From contig JAFACY010000112.1 in the NCBI GenBank assembly GCA_023425285.1, positions 1 to 5,987 on the forward strand: a stretch of 5,987 bases of DNA, read 5' to 3'. Positions within the stretch are counted from its first letter, which is position 1, and each line of letters starts with the position of its first letter. A model generated the notes under the pieces. It worked only from the letters and a program-made list of their open reading frames with translations. It searched no databases and was not told where the DNA came from. The position numbers and the translations under genes were made by a program. The stretch comes from Bacillota bacterium (GTDB lineage: Bacteria > Bacillota > Clostridia > Tissierellales > Sedimentibacteraceae). Shown here one piece after another: positions 5,802-5,987 of this stretch.

Positions 5802-5807
5802 AATATA
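5802..5807 (-). promoter_or_regulatory. Candidate -10 for the peroxidase gene
   Basis: On the minus strand TATATT (5 of 6 to consensus) lies 35 nt before the start codon. No good -35 is found at 16-18 nt, so the box is tentative. I did not find a convincing PerR- or Fur-type palindrome here. Confidence 0.35.
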
Positions 5808-5845
5808 CCCTCCTTTTATTATTTAAAGCATATTTTTTTAATTTA

Positions 5846-5854
5846 TGATATAAT
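5846..5854 (+). promoter_or_regulatory. Extended -10 promoter for the gene at the right edge
   Basis: TGATATAAT is a perfect TATAAT (5849-5854) with the TGn extension. There is no clear -35 at the right distance, which extended -10 promoters tolerate. Transcription would start near 5861, leaving a leader of about 26 nt. Confidence 0.6.
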
Positions 5855-5886
5855 ACATACATACTATGTAGGATGGGGAGTTTGCA

Positions 5887-5987
5887 ATGAGGATAATTTT
5901 TAAAAATGCTAAAATATACGTGGACAAGGGAAATTTTCAGGAAAGCCTGCTAACAGACAACGGCATAATAAAGGAAATCGGAACAGA
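5887..5987 (+). CDS. Probable amidohydrolase, N-terminal fragment cut by the window edge
   Basis: An open frame of 33 complete codons runs off the right edge. It starts at ATG 5887 with GGGAG (5876-5880) 6 nt upstream and an extended -10 promoter further up. The peptide (MRIIFKNAKIYV, then 'LLTDNGIIKEIGT') has the beta-strand pattern of the N-terminal segment of amidohydrolases: 'IxFKNAKIYxxxxxxxxxxLxxDNGxIxxIG', most like YtcJ-type (Amidohydro_3) proteins. The metal-binding HxH motif would lie beyond the edge, so neither catalytic competence nor substrate can be judged. Confidence 0.7.
   Translation, partial: MRIIFKNAKIYVDKGNFQESLLTDNGIIKEIGT

Overview
The window is low-GC DNA with dense AT-rich intergenic regions, strong GGAGG ribosome binding sites, a T-box leader and a hybrid cluster protein with the anaerobe-type cysteine spacing. 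Together these point to an anaerobic Firmicute of the Clostridia/Tissierellia kind. The species cannot be fixed from the sequence alone.

Layout. (1) Minus strand, 11-1984: hcp, a hybrid cluster protein (hydroxylamine/NO reductase), is followed 70 nt downstream by a small DUF1858 CxGC redox-disulfide protein, and a hairpin terminator at the left edge ends the unit. A perfect Crp/Fnr-type palindrome (TGTAAC-N4-GTTACA) lies upstream of hcp, exactly where a class II activator site would sit relative to a candidate -10. (2) Plus strand, 2237-2509: a stand-alone 90-residue YjdJ-type GNAT acetyltransferase followed by a hairpin. (3) Plus strand, 2585-5109: an extended -10 promoter, a complete T-box riboswitch, then lipoprotein binding protein, permease and ATPase of a polar amino acid ABC importer, ending in a strong terminator. 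The T-box specifier reads CAC (His), so the importer is probably a histidine transporter of the HisXYZ type. The discriminator-pairing base of the T-box (A) does not match a usual tRNA-His, which leaves a Thr reading (ACA) open. (4) Minus strand, 5186-5767: a cysteine-type, probably thioredoxin-dependent glutathione peroxidase homologue with an unusual Cys-containing C-terminal tail, convergent with the transporter operon. (5) Plus strand, 5887 to the right edge: the first 33 codons of a probable amidohydrolase, divergent from the peroxidase.

Functionally the window combines nitrosative/oxidative defence of an anaerobe (Hcp, DUF1858 protein, peroxidase) with a tRNA-sensing amino acid uptake operon. 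The gene content looks like ordinary chromosome: no mobile element, CRISPR array, tRNA or rRNA was seen. The most informative parts are regulatory: the T-box, whose mutually exclusive terminator and antiterminator can be paired base by base, and the Crp/Fnr-type operator in front of hcp.
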